Under the pieces are notes generated by a model. That model saw nothing but the letters and a program-made list of their open reading frames with translations. It did no database searches and was not told the DNA's origin. Shown in pieces: positions 10,104 to 20,933 of a stretch of 64,000 bases of DNA; position 1 is the stretch's first letter; the number at the start of each line of letters is the position of its first letter. A program made the translations under genes and the position numbers. This DNA is from Hericium rajendrae (taxonomy: Eukaryota; Basidiomycota; Agaricomycetes; Russulales; Hericiaceae): NCBI GenBank assembly GCA_033439255.1, contig CM065888.1, forward strand, positions 1,488,001 through 1,552,000. Reading direction: 5' to 3'.

Positions 10104-11536
10104 GGATGGGCATCGCACGGCAGAGGATCGCAGCCACCCGACCGTGTTTCAAGGAAGCACTTACGTTGCTTCGGAATATTGTCATGCCTTCCGACGCTCC
10201 GTCAGGCTTTTAGTATCGAACTGTCGCAGTCCATCATGCCCGTATCTTACCCACCTTTCGTACTTACCATTTTGCTTCTCTTTTAGCAGACGATGCCCGG
10301 CACTGTCTTTATTCGGTAAGTAGAGTTATTATTTTGTCATCGCGCTGAATCATTACTCACATTTTCTTGTCAGCTCTTATGCTTCGCATCCCTGCGGTGA
10401 GGTGGGAGGACTTGACGATGAGCATGCAATATGCTCGTGAGTTGTCTGTAACATCGCTGAACTACATGATTTAGACTCACCATAGTTCCCTCTTCGCAGG
10501 TATTTTCATCACGGCTCATGGAGCAGCGAGTTGGCGGCGAGCTTTTGATCCCACAGCTCGCAGTGGGTGCATCCGAAGGGTGGCGCTTCGTCGTCGAGAG
10601 GAGGTAGAGTGCAGGCTCTGAACAGTGCAGATTGGTGAGTGTCTTGTCTTGTACATAGCTCAGTCTAATTGTCGCTCACCTGATTTTTGTCGTGCGTCGA
10701 CGCTGACATCACGGGCATGCGCGCGCTGCCGGGCGCAGCCTTGCCAAAGCCCATCGCATCATTATCGGTCAGTATTTTCGAATGTACTATATTTAATTGA
10801 TACTTACGCGTGATGATCCTAGCAGTGTGGACTTCAGTTCGCCTCGAGCTGGCGCTCTAGGGCTCGCGTGGGACAGCAAATGCGGCAACCATGCCTGGAA
10901 GGCCCCATCAAGATTGCGCGCAGCAAATTCGCCGCTATACGCAGGTCAGTACGACGCGCGCTGTGTTGATCTATATCCACACACTGACAGAAAAGTGTCC
11001 TCATTGCTTACTATGCAGTTCGTGTGACAATCGCGCCGGACAGCAGGCGCATTGCGCGTATGGTCACGCCGTCAGCGCGCTATGAGATGCCTCGGTGTTG
11101 CGCGCAGGCGCACGCTTGTTAGTAGCATTTGTCAGTATGTACATGTACTGGAGGGAGAGCAGGCACGGGAGGGTAGAGACGAGTCCGCAAGGCCTCCGCG
11201 CAGTCCGTCGATCAGGCGCGGAGATCGCATGAGACGGCGGGACCCTCGTCGTGGATACCGTGTTGGGGCGGGGAACGAGGCGGGGGATGCGACGGCATCG
11301 ATCGAGGCGATGAGTTCGGATGCACACTGTGATCGCGGTGCTGTTCCCGTGGTGGAGATGCATGGAACGGTGCGCCAGTTCTGGCGCGTTGGTGTGCGTC
11401 AGGCGAGCACCTATGTGACTAGACCGACGCCGCGCGGGTTGCCCAATGGGCATTGTGACGGGCGCGTATGAATGTCGTCCGACATCGCCAACGCACAGGG
11501 CGAAGAAGGCGGCTGATATCTGCCGGATATCTTTCA

Positions 11537-12027
11537 GTAAGTCCTTTGCAGTTGCATTAGCCGAGCCAAAGCACGACTCACCAGTCTTGCCCGGAATTCA
11601 GGTTTCTTCGCGGTTTCTCTAGGGTCCGATGCCCTGCGGCGAGCGGCGAGCTCCCTCTTAAGTCAAATCTTCGCCATCGGCATCGACGGTCTGTCGATAC
11701 CAATTTCATGCGCAGGTGACGGGCGAAGCCCGGCACCTACTTTTGCTTCCCGAATGCCCTCTGCTTCACGCTGGCCTGTTCAAGATCTTGCCTTTGTGAG
11801 TCCTTTTATGATGTTGGATTAGCTGAATCACAGTCGGACTCACCAGTGTCCCGAAACATCGGAGTTCTTTGTCATTTTTCTAGGGTCCAGTGCCCCGCGG
11901 CGAGCGGCGAGCGGTCCCTAAAGCAAGTCTTCGTGGTCAGCATCGACAGACCGTCGATGCTGCCGCCGCTCGCGTGTATACTGTCGGGCGTAGCCCGGCA
12001 CATGGGTTTCTGTTGTGCAGACATTAG
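11537..12027 (+). repeat. Diverged tandem duplication, period about 259 bp, with intron-like heads
   Basis: Two adjacent units begin at 11537 and 11796 with GTAAGTCCTTT and GTGAGTCCTTT. Both continue through GACTCACCAG, then TCTAGGGTCC, CCGCGGCGAGCGGCGAG or a close variant, a CATCGACxG run, and a hairpin CGGGCGAAGCCCGG or CGGGCGTAGCCCGG. A more decayed third unit may start at 12027 with GTGAGTGG. Conserved spacing shows tandem copying of an intron-plus-exon-like module. Confidence 0.7.
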
Positions 12028-13233
12028 TGAGTGGTTTTGAAGGGTTTTATCTTGTTTCGAGATTTACTTACGACGTCATGTTTCGCTTTAATTGGAGTTG
12101 AAGTTCCAGAGCCCGCGCGCACTCGCAGGTATCAAGAATGCATGCAGGCTTGTCCAGCGCATGTTCGTCGTCGCCGTAGGCGGACGTTCCTCACGTGTCG
12201 CAACATAGGTGGTTTGATACCTAGACAAAACGTCGTCATCGCGACTTACCTCTTCTTCTATGCAGTCTGCGCGACGATGGCGCCGCGCGCGTATCGCCGT
12301 TTGAAGGCAGGTGGATCGATTTCTCAGGCGGGGAGCCGCACAGACTTATCATATTTTGTAGTCCCTACGTACGGTAAGATAGTGGGAGGGCGGCTGACAT
12401 GGGTGGAGACAAGCACCCCCGCGATCTGTCGGTCGGTCGCAGTCTCGCCTGCCGTTCCCAGTGTACATGATGTTGAGGCCGGTCGCGACACGCGCCAATC
12501 GCTCTGACAGTGGCCGCGGTCGCGCGCTCGTGTCGGCACGCAGAGGCCTTATGGGCGGGGATGGCACTGGGAGTGGGTTAACGGCGCTGTGAGATGGAGC
12601 GCGGGATGTGGCGTCGGAACACATCCTTGGTCGCTGTTCCCGTCGTCAAGAAGCCGGCGATGGGCGCGATGTCGGGAACAGCACATTACGCAAAGCGACG
12701 TGTGTCGCGGTTACTAGACGGACAGCGCGTGGGGGCGTGCGTTGTGCTCCAGCATTGCCAGGGCCCGATTGGATAGGCATCGCGATGGGCAGGGGCGCGT
12801 ACTGCGCGACGTCTTTCGAGCACGCGGCGGGTAGGCGGCTTCGGATTCGGGCAGGCCTCGCGGCGGACCGGACGCTCTTCCGTCGCTGGATTATGTCGCC
12901 GGGCCGATCCCAGCTGAATCGGAAGAGAGAAAGTCGGCGCTCTTCAGCATCGGCCTAGACCACGGTCTATCCGAGCAGGATAGGCGTCGCGGGCGAGATG
13001 CGCGTTCGACGCGACGGTGTCGACGCGGCCGCTCACGAGGTGCTCCTGCACGGAGAGAGAAGCGAGGTGCTTCTCATGTGCATGGATGACGTCGATGTTG
13101 CTAGTGCCGCATGACTGCAGCAACGACGACCATCGCGTCCAATCCGGAAAGGGACGCCGTGGGCGTGTTAGGACAAGAAGAATGGCGAAGGGATCCATGC
13201 GCGCTGTCGTACACTGATCGTCGGTAACCATAG

Positions 13234-14105
13234 GTAAGTTGTTCACATTCTCAGAGGATGAGATACTCACCTTTTCTGACATTCCGCAGGTGTCAGTATA
13301 GTCCCGCATGCGCGAGTGATCACCGCGGAGGCCGACAACGTGACACGAGGCATGCTACCGCGTCCCATCGACTTGGAGGTGCGCGCACCGTCATTGCTCG
13401 GATCCGACGCGCAGTCACGCGCCCTTGTGCCGCGACACTGGGACATTCCTTTTATGTGTGGACCCACCGAACTGCGCTGCGCATGCTGCGACAAGACGGG
13501 AGAAGGCGCCGTCGAGCAGGGCGATTATGCATGCCATTTACGACAGCGCGCCCAGTCTTGACGACGTCGCGGCATGCTGAGCGTTGACCGACGTATCGGT
13601 CTCTTCATGGGAAGCAGTGCGCGGGTTCGGAGCTAGACTCGAGTGCTGTAGGTGTAGCGGGACGACAGGGACCGCGATAGGGATGGTGCCTGCATCGGAT
13701 ACTAACCATTGCTTCAATAGCTGTGAGTGAGTTATTCATGTTCTGAGAACGGACGAGATATTCACCTTTTCCAACACTCTGTAGCATGGGAGTGCAGTCC
13801 TTCGCGCACGCAAGTGATCACCGCAGAGGTCGACGACATGGCGCGCCCCTCGAGTTAGGGGCGCGCGCACCGTCGTTGTTTGTGTCCGGCGCGCAGTCAC
13901 GCGCCCTCGTGTGGGACGTGCGGAGCCAGCTGTGTGTGGTCCACCGAACTGCGCCGTGCATGCTGGAGGCTGTGGGGGAACGCGCGATCGAGCAGGGCGA
14001 TCGTGCGTGCCACGAGAAACGGGCCACTGATGACAGCGCGCCCGCGCTTGACGACGTCGCAAGGGCAAGCTGTGTGTCCACCGACGTATCGGTCTCTTCA
14101 TGCGG
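13234..14105 (+). repeat. Diverged tandem duplication, period 493 bp
   Basis: Units at 13234-13612 and 13727-14105 share an intron-like head (GTAAGTTGTTCA / GTGAGTTATTCA with a downstream TTCACCTTTT or CTCACCTTTT). They then share a body with GTGATCACCGC, GCGCAGTCACGCGCCCT, CACCGAACTGCGC, GAGCAGGGCGAT and a common end CCGACGTATCGGTCTCTTC. Indels break any shared long reading frame, so selection on a protein is not evident. Confidence 0.7.
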
Positions 14106-15438
14106 CAGGACCATGCAGGCGGTGTCGTACAGAGCCGGTCTTTCGATGGCAAGGCTGTCGCTGCGAACACGGCGACGGGGCTCCTTCGAAAGCGCGAGAA
14201 AGCCGTGGACAGTGGGGACTCGGGAGACCCGGTGTCGTTAGTTCATGGGTGAAAGAGATGGCGGAGGGGCGGGAGGAGTGCGGCGCCGGTCGGCTCGCAC
14301 GATGAGAGCGAGAGGGGTTGTGCCGGGCGCGCCAAGGGCGTCATCGTCAAGTTACTGCCGCAGGCGGTCCGTTTGAGCTCCCGGGAACGCTACCCGCATC
14401 GACACTTGCGCGTCCCAGAAAAACGCGACGGCGGACTTCGCGTCACAACTGAAGTTCGCGCTTCGCCCGCTCATCGCCTGAGTGACATACGGCCGCCTGG
14501 CGCGAGGTCAGACTCGGGATGCGGCGTCAGCGTGTCTGATATCGGGGTGGGAAGGCTGAGGAAAAGCGGGGTGAGGGCTGTTGCATGCGGTTGAGTCGCA
14601 GAGACGACGCTGACGGCGGGAGATGTGGTGAAATGCGGCAGTAGCCGCCTGGCGCGAGTGCGTCGCTTCTGTCTGGTGGGTGGCTGGTCTGCGTAAACAG
14701 CCTGCATGTGCCGCTGAGAACCGCGCGGCCCCGTGCTCGCCAAACACGAGTCCCGGAGGCCGAACGAAGAAGACCGCCATGCAGACGACGGCGCGACGAT
14801 AGGGCTCGCTCAAACATGCGGAACTTCGGGCTGGCTCGGGCTAATCGTGATGGGGCGAGATCTGCAGGCCGTGAGTAGCTGCCAATGTCGGCGCGCAGGC
14901 TGGGAAGATGACGACAGCGAGCAGAAGCATCACGCCTGCTGGCGGAGATATGAGATGCGAGATCTCGCAGCTAGCAGCCCCGAGCGAGCAACGGCTCAGT
15001 GCAAAGGCCGACTGCTTGGGAGAAGGAGTCGGGAGGCAGAGCCCGCCCGCAGTGCGACGACGGCCACGAAACAGGAAAGAGAACTCACCGGCAGTTCACT
15101 CAGGTGATCGCACGACGTCGACGTCGCGTACCGATTGATTTGGAAAGGCGGCACCGCAAGGAAAGCAACGGTGAAGTTGCCCGCACCAGAAAAGCAGCAT
15201 GGTGTCGCAGCGGAGACACGCTCATGGCTTTGCAGACTGCAGGCGTCGGTGGAAAGAGGCGGTGGGAGAAGAGTGGGGAAAGAGTCCGCGGCGATCGATC
15301 GAGCGGGATGGACGGGCCGGTTTCTGGCGCAGGATCGAGGATCCCTCAGGCTGTCGCATCCGCTTCATGGATGCCTGACAACACGTTCTGCTCACCGTCG
15401 AGCAACCCTCCTTCATCGTGCTCGATGTGACCGACACC

Positions 15439-16813
15439 ATGGATCCCGATCAGCAACAGGAGGGCTGAGCAGCAAGCCGCAAGAGCCGTCTGCCATCGTT
15501 CACGGAGGTGTTGCAGAGGCGGACACTGCCACCCGTCGATCTCTTCATGTTTTAGTACGTCGCGTCCCCGCTCCCCACGATCATGATGCTGACGTCGAGG
15601 CTGTTATTATCGCTGCATTTCTATCTAACGATCTGTTTTGGCATATAGTCTGTTCCTGCAGAGAGAAGGTGCCGAGGACATCCTCGATTTCTGGCTCGAT
15701 GTGCAGCAGCACGAGAACCTCTGTCAGGCATATTTCAAGGATGTCCGAAAATCGGGGCGGACCATCAAAGAGGACTGGCCGCAGTACTGGGACTACGCAC
15801 GGCGGCGCGGATCCTTCCACGGCACCATCGTCGGGATGAGCCAGCCAAACATGGGTACGAAACGCAGCACCGCGAGCACGGGCGAGATGCTCAGCGACCA
15901 GGAGAAGCAGCATCTCGTCGCCGACGGAGGACACTCGCGCCCGACCTCGCCCGGCGTCGACCCGCGCCTGCTCGCCTCGACCTCGCCCGCGACGGCCGTC
16001 GGCACCGACGAAGTGCCGCCGCGCTCGTCAACGCCGTTCTCGCTCTCCGGCCGCACGCCCACGCTATTCCACAAGCGCGCGTCGCGCGCGCCGACGATCA
16101 TCCCGCGCAGCGCAGCCATCTCGCGCATGGACCTCATCGCGTCGGCGGAGCGCATCTTCCTGCGGTACCTCTCGCCCGCGGGCGCGGCGCCGGGCGGCGG
16201 CGAGAGCCACGAGATCTACCTCCCGCCGTCGCTGCGCGTGCACACGTTCCCGCTGAGCAGCACGCAGGAGCCGCGCTCGCAGAACGACCTGTCGCTGATG
16301 GCGCAGGTGCCGGACATGTTCCATGCGCAGAAGGAGTACTGCTTCCGGGCGATGGAGCAGGACGCGTTTCCGCGGTTCTTGCGCGCGAAGGCGTTTGGGA
16401 ACCTGACGCCGGTGTCGGCGCTCGTGCGGCTGGTCGCGGGGCTGATCGTCCTGTGGATCGGGCTCGCGGTCGGGTTTTCGCTGATCTTCCTGGACGTGCA
16501 TCCCAAGTCAAAGCGCTTTTTCGTACGTGTTGCGCTTGTCGCGATAGTGAATGCTCTGACGTGACGTCGTTCGCAGCTCTTCATCCCCTTCACCTTCGCC
16601 ATCCTCTTCCTCATCTCGCACCAGTACGAGCTGGACCCGCTGCTCATTTTCTTCGGCCAGTCCGAAACCACGCCCTTCCGCACGCTCACGATCCGCGAGC
16701 CGTACGTGAAGAAGCTGCTGCTCGGCCGTGCGGTCTGGGTGTCCATCCTCGTCGCGGCATGCACGACCGCGCTCTCCCTCATCTTCTGGGCCGTGCCCGG
16801 ACACCGCCTGTAG
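15439..16813 (+). pseudogene. RAX1: RAX1-like RGS-domain membrane protein with in-frame TGA at codon 10
   Basis: Exons 15439-15554, 15649-16522 and 16577-16813 join in frame to about 408 codons. The exon 1/2 junction rebuilds the RGS N-terminus: LPPVDLFMFY then LFLQREGAEDILDFW. After the RGS start comes DWPQYWDYARRRGS, a Ser/Pro-rich linker, a second conserved block (RYLSPAG ... FPRFLRAKAFGNL) and three hydrophobic segments at the C-terminus, the architecture of yeast Rax1, a bud-site/polarity protein. The ATG has a strong context (CACCATGG), but codon 10 is TGA (15466-15468), and no splice donor lies before it. Either this is a nonsense mutation (GGC-CGA to GGC-TGA would be a CpG transition), or the start lies in an unseen upstream exon with an acceptor near 15471. 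The rest is intact, so the pseudogene label is provisional. Confidence 0.75.
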
Positions 16814-17237
16814 ACTAAGTATTATGCCCCGCTTACGATTTCTTGCTGGCGGCGTCCAGTCCGATGACCACGACATGTACGGGATACCTGCGCAGAGGAG
16901 AGAAGAGGGCCGCTGCTAACATCCTACCTAATCCACCGTTCCCTTACGCCGTCCATACGTTGTGTTTTTGGCCCTTTGCCCTTTCATACCCTACGTTATA
17001 CCCCACCAGCCGCTCGTTTATCTATCTGTCCTTCGCCCGTCACGCATATCCCATCGCACTCTGGTTTGATATTTGAGTTATTATTTTATGGATCGTCTAT
17101 GCGGATCTCATGCGTGATTGTGGGATTGCGCCGTCATGAGTCGTAAAGTACAATATCTGAGCACGACGGCACCGCCGGTCGTAACCTCTATGATGCGTAC
17201 ACTAGCCTACACTGGTCCTACGATCGACGCGATGCGG
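16814..17237. other. Convergent 3' intergenic spacer
   Basis: Lies between the stop codons of the RAX1-like gene (+) and RKI1 (-). It holds both 3' UTRs; a pyrimidine-rich stretch occupies about 16920-17050. No gene seen. Confidence 0.5.
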
Positions 17238-19259
17238 TTACTGCTGCGGCTTCGCGAGCGGCGCCGTGGGCGCAGCGACGTGGTCGACGGCACCAGAGTC
17301 CCACTTGACGGTGACGCTGCCGTCCTGGTTGCCAAAGTACGCGGCCTTGGCCATGTGGCAGAACAGCCCGACCTCGACGACGCCGGTGAGCATCTTGATC
17401 TTGGCGAGGAGGGTGTAGGGGTCGCGCATGTGCACGGGGTCGAAGGGCGCGTCGATGACGAAGTTGCCGTTGTCGGTGACGACGGGGCCGGCCTTGGCGG
17501 CGTGGGCCATGCGGAGGGCGGCGCGCGGGGAGCCGAGGGTGTGCACGTTCTGCAGGAGCTTGGCGTAGGCGAAGGGCGCGACTTCGATGGGGACGCCTTG
17601 TGTGTACTGCGCGGGCGTGAGTGGTCAGTCTGGGTGGGGTCAGGCGGGCACGCACGTTTGTGCCGAGGACCTCGGAGTCCTTCCGGTAGTCGGCGACGAC
17701 GACGAAGGTGACGGCGGCTTCGGCGAGGACTTTTTCGCGCAGGTGGCATGCGCCTCCGCCTTTGATGCAGTTCAGGTCGCGGTCGACCTCGTCTGCGCCG
17801 TCGATGGTCACATCAAGTGTGGGGTATTGGTCGACATCGCCGAGTAGCAGGCCGCCCTGGACGATGAGTTCTTTCGATTGGAAGCCTGCGAGAGCGGGTC
17901 AGATGGCGGTGCAAGCGCGCGCGCAAGGGGAACTTACCGGTTGGGATGAACACGCGCTCACTGTTCACCTCCTGGCCCTGCGAGATGATGCGCTCGATGA
18001 CGTAGGGCACGGTTGATCCTGTGGGTGTATTAATTAGCGACTGTTCTCTGCATTATACAACCCTTTGCATGATGAATGCATTCGCGTGGTGTGCGAGCTT
18101 CAGGAAGCGTCAATCGGATTGTGCCCAACAAGAGCTCGACCATATTCCGAGACACGCGATGCAGTGGGAGCAGGTAGCCATTGCGATGGCCGAAAGTCCG
18201 TAGGACTTGTCAACGGCGCGACGAAGGCCCAAGTGGGGTATGATAGAGGACGGCGCTCCGACAAAGCCCATGCCCGCAATACCGGCACCAATCTCTGGAC
18301 AAGACAAAGAATATTACAGCCATTTGCATGACGGATGCATTTGCGCGGCATGCAAGCTTCGGGGAGCGTCAATCTGATTGCGCCAAACACGATCTGGACC
18401 ATATTTCACCCTGCGATGCAGTCGGTCCAGGTGGCCATCGCGGCGGCCGCAAGTCCATAGAACTCAAGAACGGCGCGATGAAGGCCCAACCAACATCGTC
18501 AGGGATGGCGCTCCCACAAAGCTCGTGCCTGCATGACTGGCACCAACCTCTGCGCAAGTCTGCACCAGATGAAAGATATTACACCCTTTGCATGGCAGAT
18601 GCATCAATCTGCTTGCGCTGACAGGCATGGGTCCAGCCATGCCCCGATTCGCGCCACCCACACTGCAATCGAAGCAGGAACCTGTCACGGTGCCTGATGC
18701 GGGCTCGGTGGTTCCCTATTACAAACAGAACGGAAGCAGAGTCTGCTTTCGCAGTGCACAGTGGGGTCGGCGAGATGCTGAGGGGTCGGTGGACCGCCTC
18801 GCGAGAACTCGCGAACGGCGCGAGTTCGGCGCGACGAAGCATGGTCGAGGATGATGCCACCATGAAGCTCGCCTCAACTAGCACCAATATCTACACAAGA
18901 TGAAAGCTCAGCTCACCTGAACCAATGCCAATGACCTGTATAGTAACCAGACTGATCAGCAACGGCCGAGCGAGAGAGACGAAGCGCAACGAACCTTGTG
19001 TTCAGGAAGGACATGCTTGTCGACCGCTGTCCACGCCGCTAACCGCTTCGACGACTCGATCGCGCTCAGCTTGTGTGTCGCTTCCAATTCAGAGTTATGA
19101 GCATGTCTACAATTCTGCACGAACGAAAGTACACATACCGGCGTCGATGGTCGCCTGCGCATGGGTCAAAAGCGTGGAAAGAGTGTTATCTGCGGTCGGA
19201 CGCATGGGAGTCGTGTTTACGGGCGTGCTTTGGGTGAGTACAGGAGGCATGGGGGGCAT
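17238..19259 (-). CDS. RKI1: Ribose-5-phosphate isomerase (RpiA type)
   Basis: Converts ribose 5-phosphate to ribulose 5-phosphate in the cytosolic pentose phosphate pathway. Six exons on the minus strand: 19259-19139, 19080-18995, 18935-18917, 18018-17938, 17885-17656 and 17606-17238, total 906 nt or 301 aa. The family landmarks appear in order: IGIGSGSTVPY (split by a 0.9-kb intron), [33 protein letters not shown] with the catalytic Lys, then [11 protein letters not shown] near the C-terminus. Exon 3 is only 19 nt. The first acceptor (GGAAG) is unusual but the only one that keeps frame. The intron between exons 3 and 4 (18019-18916) is far longer than its neighbours and holds tandem repeats. 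The N-terminal 40 residues are weakly conserved in the family and less certain. Shares a divergent promoter with TFB5. Confidence 0.92.
18053..18916 (-). repeat. Three diverged tandem units filling the third RKI1 intron
   Basis: On the plus strand units start near 18053, 18312 and 18576 with CCCTTTGCATGATGAATGCAT, CCATTTGCATGACGGATGCAT and CCCTTTGCATGGCAGATGCAT-like heads. They share AGCGTCAATC, a GACTTGT/AACTCAAG-type core and CACCAATCTCTGG or CACCAACCTCTGC near the end. Periods are about 259 and 264 bp; the third unit is longer and most diverged. The array spans nearly the whole intron. Confidence 0.75.
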
Positions 19260-19660
19260 CGTAGGCGTTGTGGGATGCAAAGACGATGTATCGATGGGGA
19301 CGGGCGGTTGATATAGGGTAATCAGGGCAACGAAAATTGAGTCAGATGAAGCATGTCCGTGGAGCGCTGCTCACGCATTTCGGGGCAAAACTGGGAACGG
19401 CATCTTTGTCGTCAGAAATCTGCTTCGGGTGGGAGTCCGACAGCGGTAAAAGGTAGAACAGATGCCAGGGTGGGTGGATGCTCGGGGACGAAGTGTGTGC
19501 ATTTGGTGCGCATTGGTGCAGTAGTCCGATACTCGGAGGCCGCGTTATACCAACCCGGAGCCGCTAGAGCTTTCTCGCTTTGTTCTTGACTTACAACCTT
19601 CGGGCATTTTGTCAACGCGGACAGAGATTTCAGCGCAGGAAGAGTGGAATTGAGAACAGA
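19260..19660. promoter_or_regulatory. Divergent promoter region of RKI1 and TFB5
   Basis: The 401 bp between the two start codons must hold both promoters and 5' UTRs. No clear TATA box was recognised. No gene seen. Confidence 0.5.
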
Positions 19661-20033
19661 ATGAGGGCAATTCGAGGTAAGCCATCGAATGTTGACAACA
19701 AAATTTCATCTAACGTGATCTCGAAAATCGACCATAGGGGTGCTTTTAACTTGGTATCGTATCTCAAAAACGCAACAACTTCGCTGCAGCTAACATGTCC
19801 CTAGTGACTCCGCCGTGAAGCAGATCCTGCTCGCGATGAACGAGCATCAGAGCTTTATCATCGAGGACCTCGATGAGTTCCACGTCGTCATCAAGGCCGA
19901 CGAGGAGTACCGTGTTCGCAAGGAGCTCGAGGCTGAGGTGCGTATTACTCGTACCAGTGCGGCTCAACGCTGATGGCAATGGACCGGTCAGCTCGAGAAG
20001 AATACGTACAGCTTGGAGACGAGCCAGTCATAA
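19661..20033 (+). CDS. TFB5: TFIIH subunit Tfb5 (GTF2H5/TTDA family), 68 aa
   Basis: Exons 19661-19676, 19738-19753, 19805-19937 and 19992-20033 give 207 nt. Both of the first two exons are 16 nt. The protein starts MRAIRGVLLTCDSAVKQIL and contains FIIEDLDEFHVVIKADEE, which matches the Tfb5 pattern (V-L-x-x-C-D-x-A-V-K-Q-I-L, then F-I-I-E-D-L-D). Length is the family norm of about 70 aa. Tfb5 stabilises Tfb2 in the TFIIH core used in transcription initiation and nucleotide excision repair. Every junction is GT-AG and only this joining keeps the frame. Confidence 0.93.
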
Positions 20034-20933
20034 TTTGTGCTGTGTTTCTAATTTTTCTCTCAAAGGCGCACCACCGCAGCCTGAAACGCGTAGCTTGGAG
20101 CCGGACCAATCATGATCAGTGCTTTCTTTTGGGGGCGTCGCAGAAGGTCCCTGGATTGCCGCGACCTCGGCCAATTTTTTTTTGCCGTGGACGGGTGGAA
20201 GTCACCCGCATGTCCCCATAGGGGTAATTACTTGCTATCGTTCGTCCACCCAACGCCATTCCACGTTGGATTCCGCTTTGTGTGCCATGGCGGCGGACAG
20301 AATGTGATGTTCGTAGTGAGTTCTGCTCGTGCGTTTGGGTTAACATTCCGGTTAGCCTTTCAGTCAGCAATAAAACGACACGGACTATTGTCCATTGGCT
20401 GGGCTTACCTTTGCAGGTGAGTTCGTATATCGGTACAGACAAAGCTCTTGCAGCTATGCCGTGGGGACAGAATGCTGAAGCAATGCCAGACCTAGGTGCA
20501 TCTCTTTGGTCCCTATCTGTTTCCAGATACATATTCGGGATTTTTACACGCCCATCCCTCCCACTTTCCATTGACACCATCTTGTCCAGCCTCCCTCTCG
20601 ATGATCATAGCTCGCACCGCACTCTACTCCTGCAGCTTTCGCAGCACCACCGAGTTTCCGCAAATCTACGGGGGCTTCTCTCATGTCTAACCGGCTCAGC
20701 AGTCGGGATTGCATCGTCATACTTAGCCTGTCCCACTACGCCGCAATGTCTAAACAAAGTACAGTCGAGATGGCGTGAGCTATCTATCCACTTCCATAAA
20801 CAGCCGAGTTCAAATCGTTTCTACACGAGATGGCTGTGTAAGTAGTCGTGTCCTCTAAGTCAAGCGTAGAGGTTCAATGCAAATAGGTAAACAACGCATA
20901 TTGAGCGCAGTGATAATCGATACGTCGATTTGT
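20034..20933. other. Intergenic region, possible unrecognised small gene
   Basis: Lies between TFB5 and the F-box gene. A short plus-strand frame at about 20600-20686 starts MIIARTALYSCSFRSTT, which resembles a mitochondrial presequence. It could splice at 20687 into a second short exon, but no known protein results. Nothing else supported. Confidence 0.3.

Larger units (their letters stand above)
10109..15438. other. GC-rich repeat region with intron-like segments, no confirmed gene
   Basis: About 5.3 kb of CpG-rich DNA. Open frames occur on both strands as expected from composition, and none gives a known domain. Scattered through it are segments of about 50 nt that look like introns on the plus strand: GTRAGT start, a GCTGAA-like branch site, then ACTCAC and CAG. 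Examples start at 10316, 10437, 10634, 11537, 11796, 12027, 13234 and 13727. Two stretches are clear tandem duplications and are listed separately. It could be a spliced non-coding transcript, the decayed 5' part of a gene, or an array of mobile introns. Confidence 0.45.

Noticed and set aside
12300-14800. Many overlapping open frames over 60 codons on both strands
   Set aside because: Expected from high GC with few stop codons; none persists across the tandem duplicates, which carry frame-breaking indels.
14999-15430. 143-codon frame just before the RAX1-like gene
   Set aside because: Low-complexity Arg/Ser/Gly translation with no known motif; cannot be joined in phase to the RAX1-like exon 1.
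20282-20845. 187-codon plus-strand frame after TFB5
   Set aside because: Contains weak intron-like signals and no recognisable domain; a shorter spliced model is equally possible, so no gene was called.
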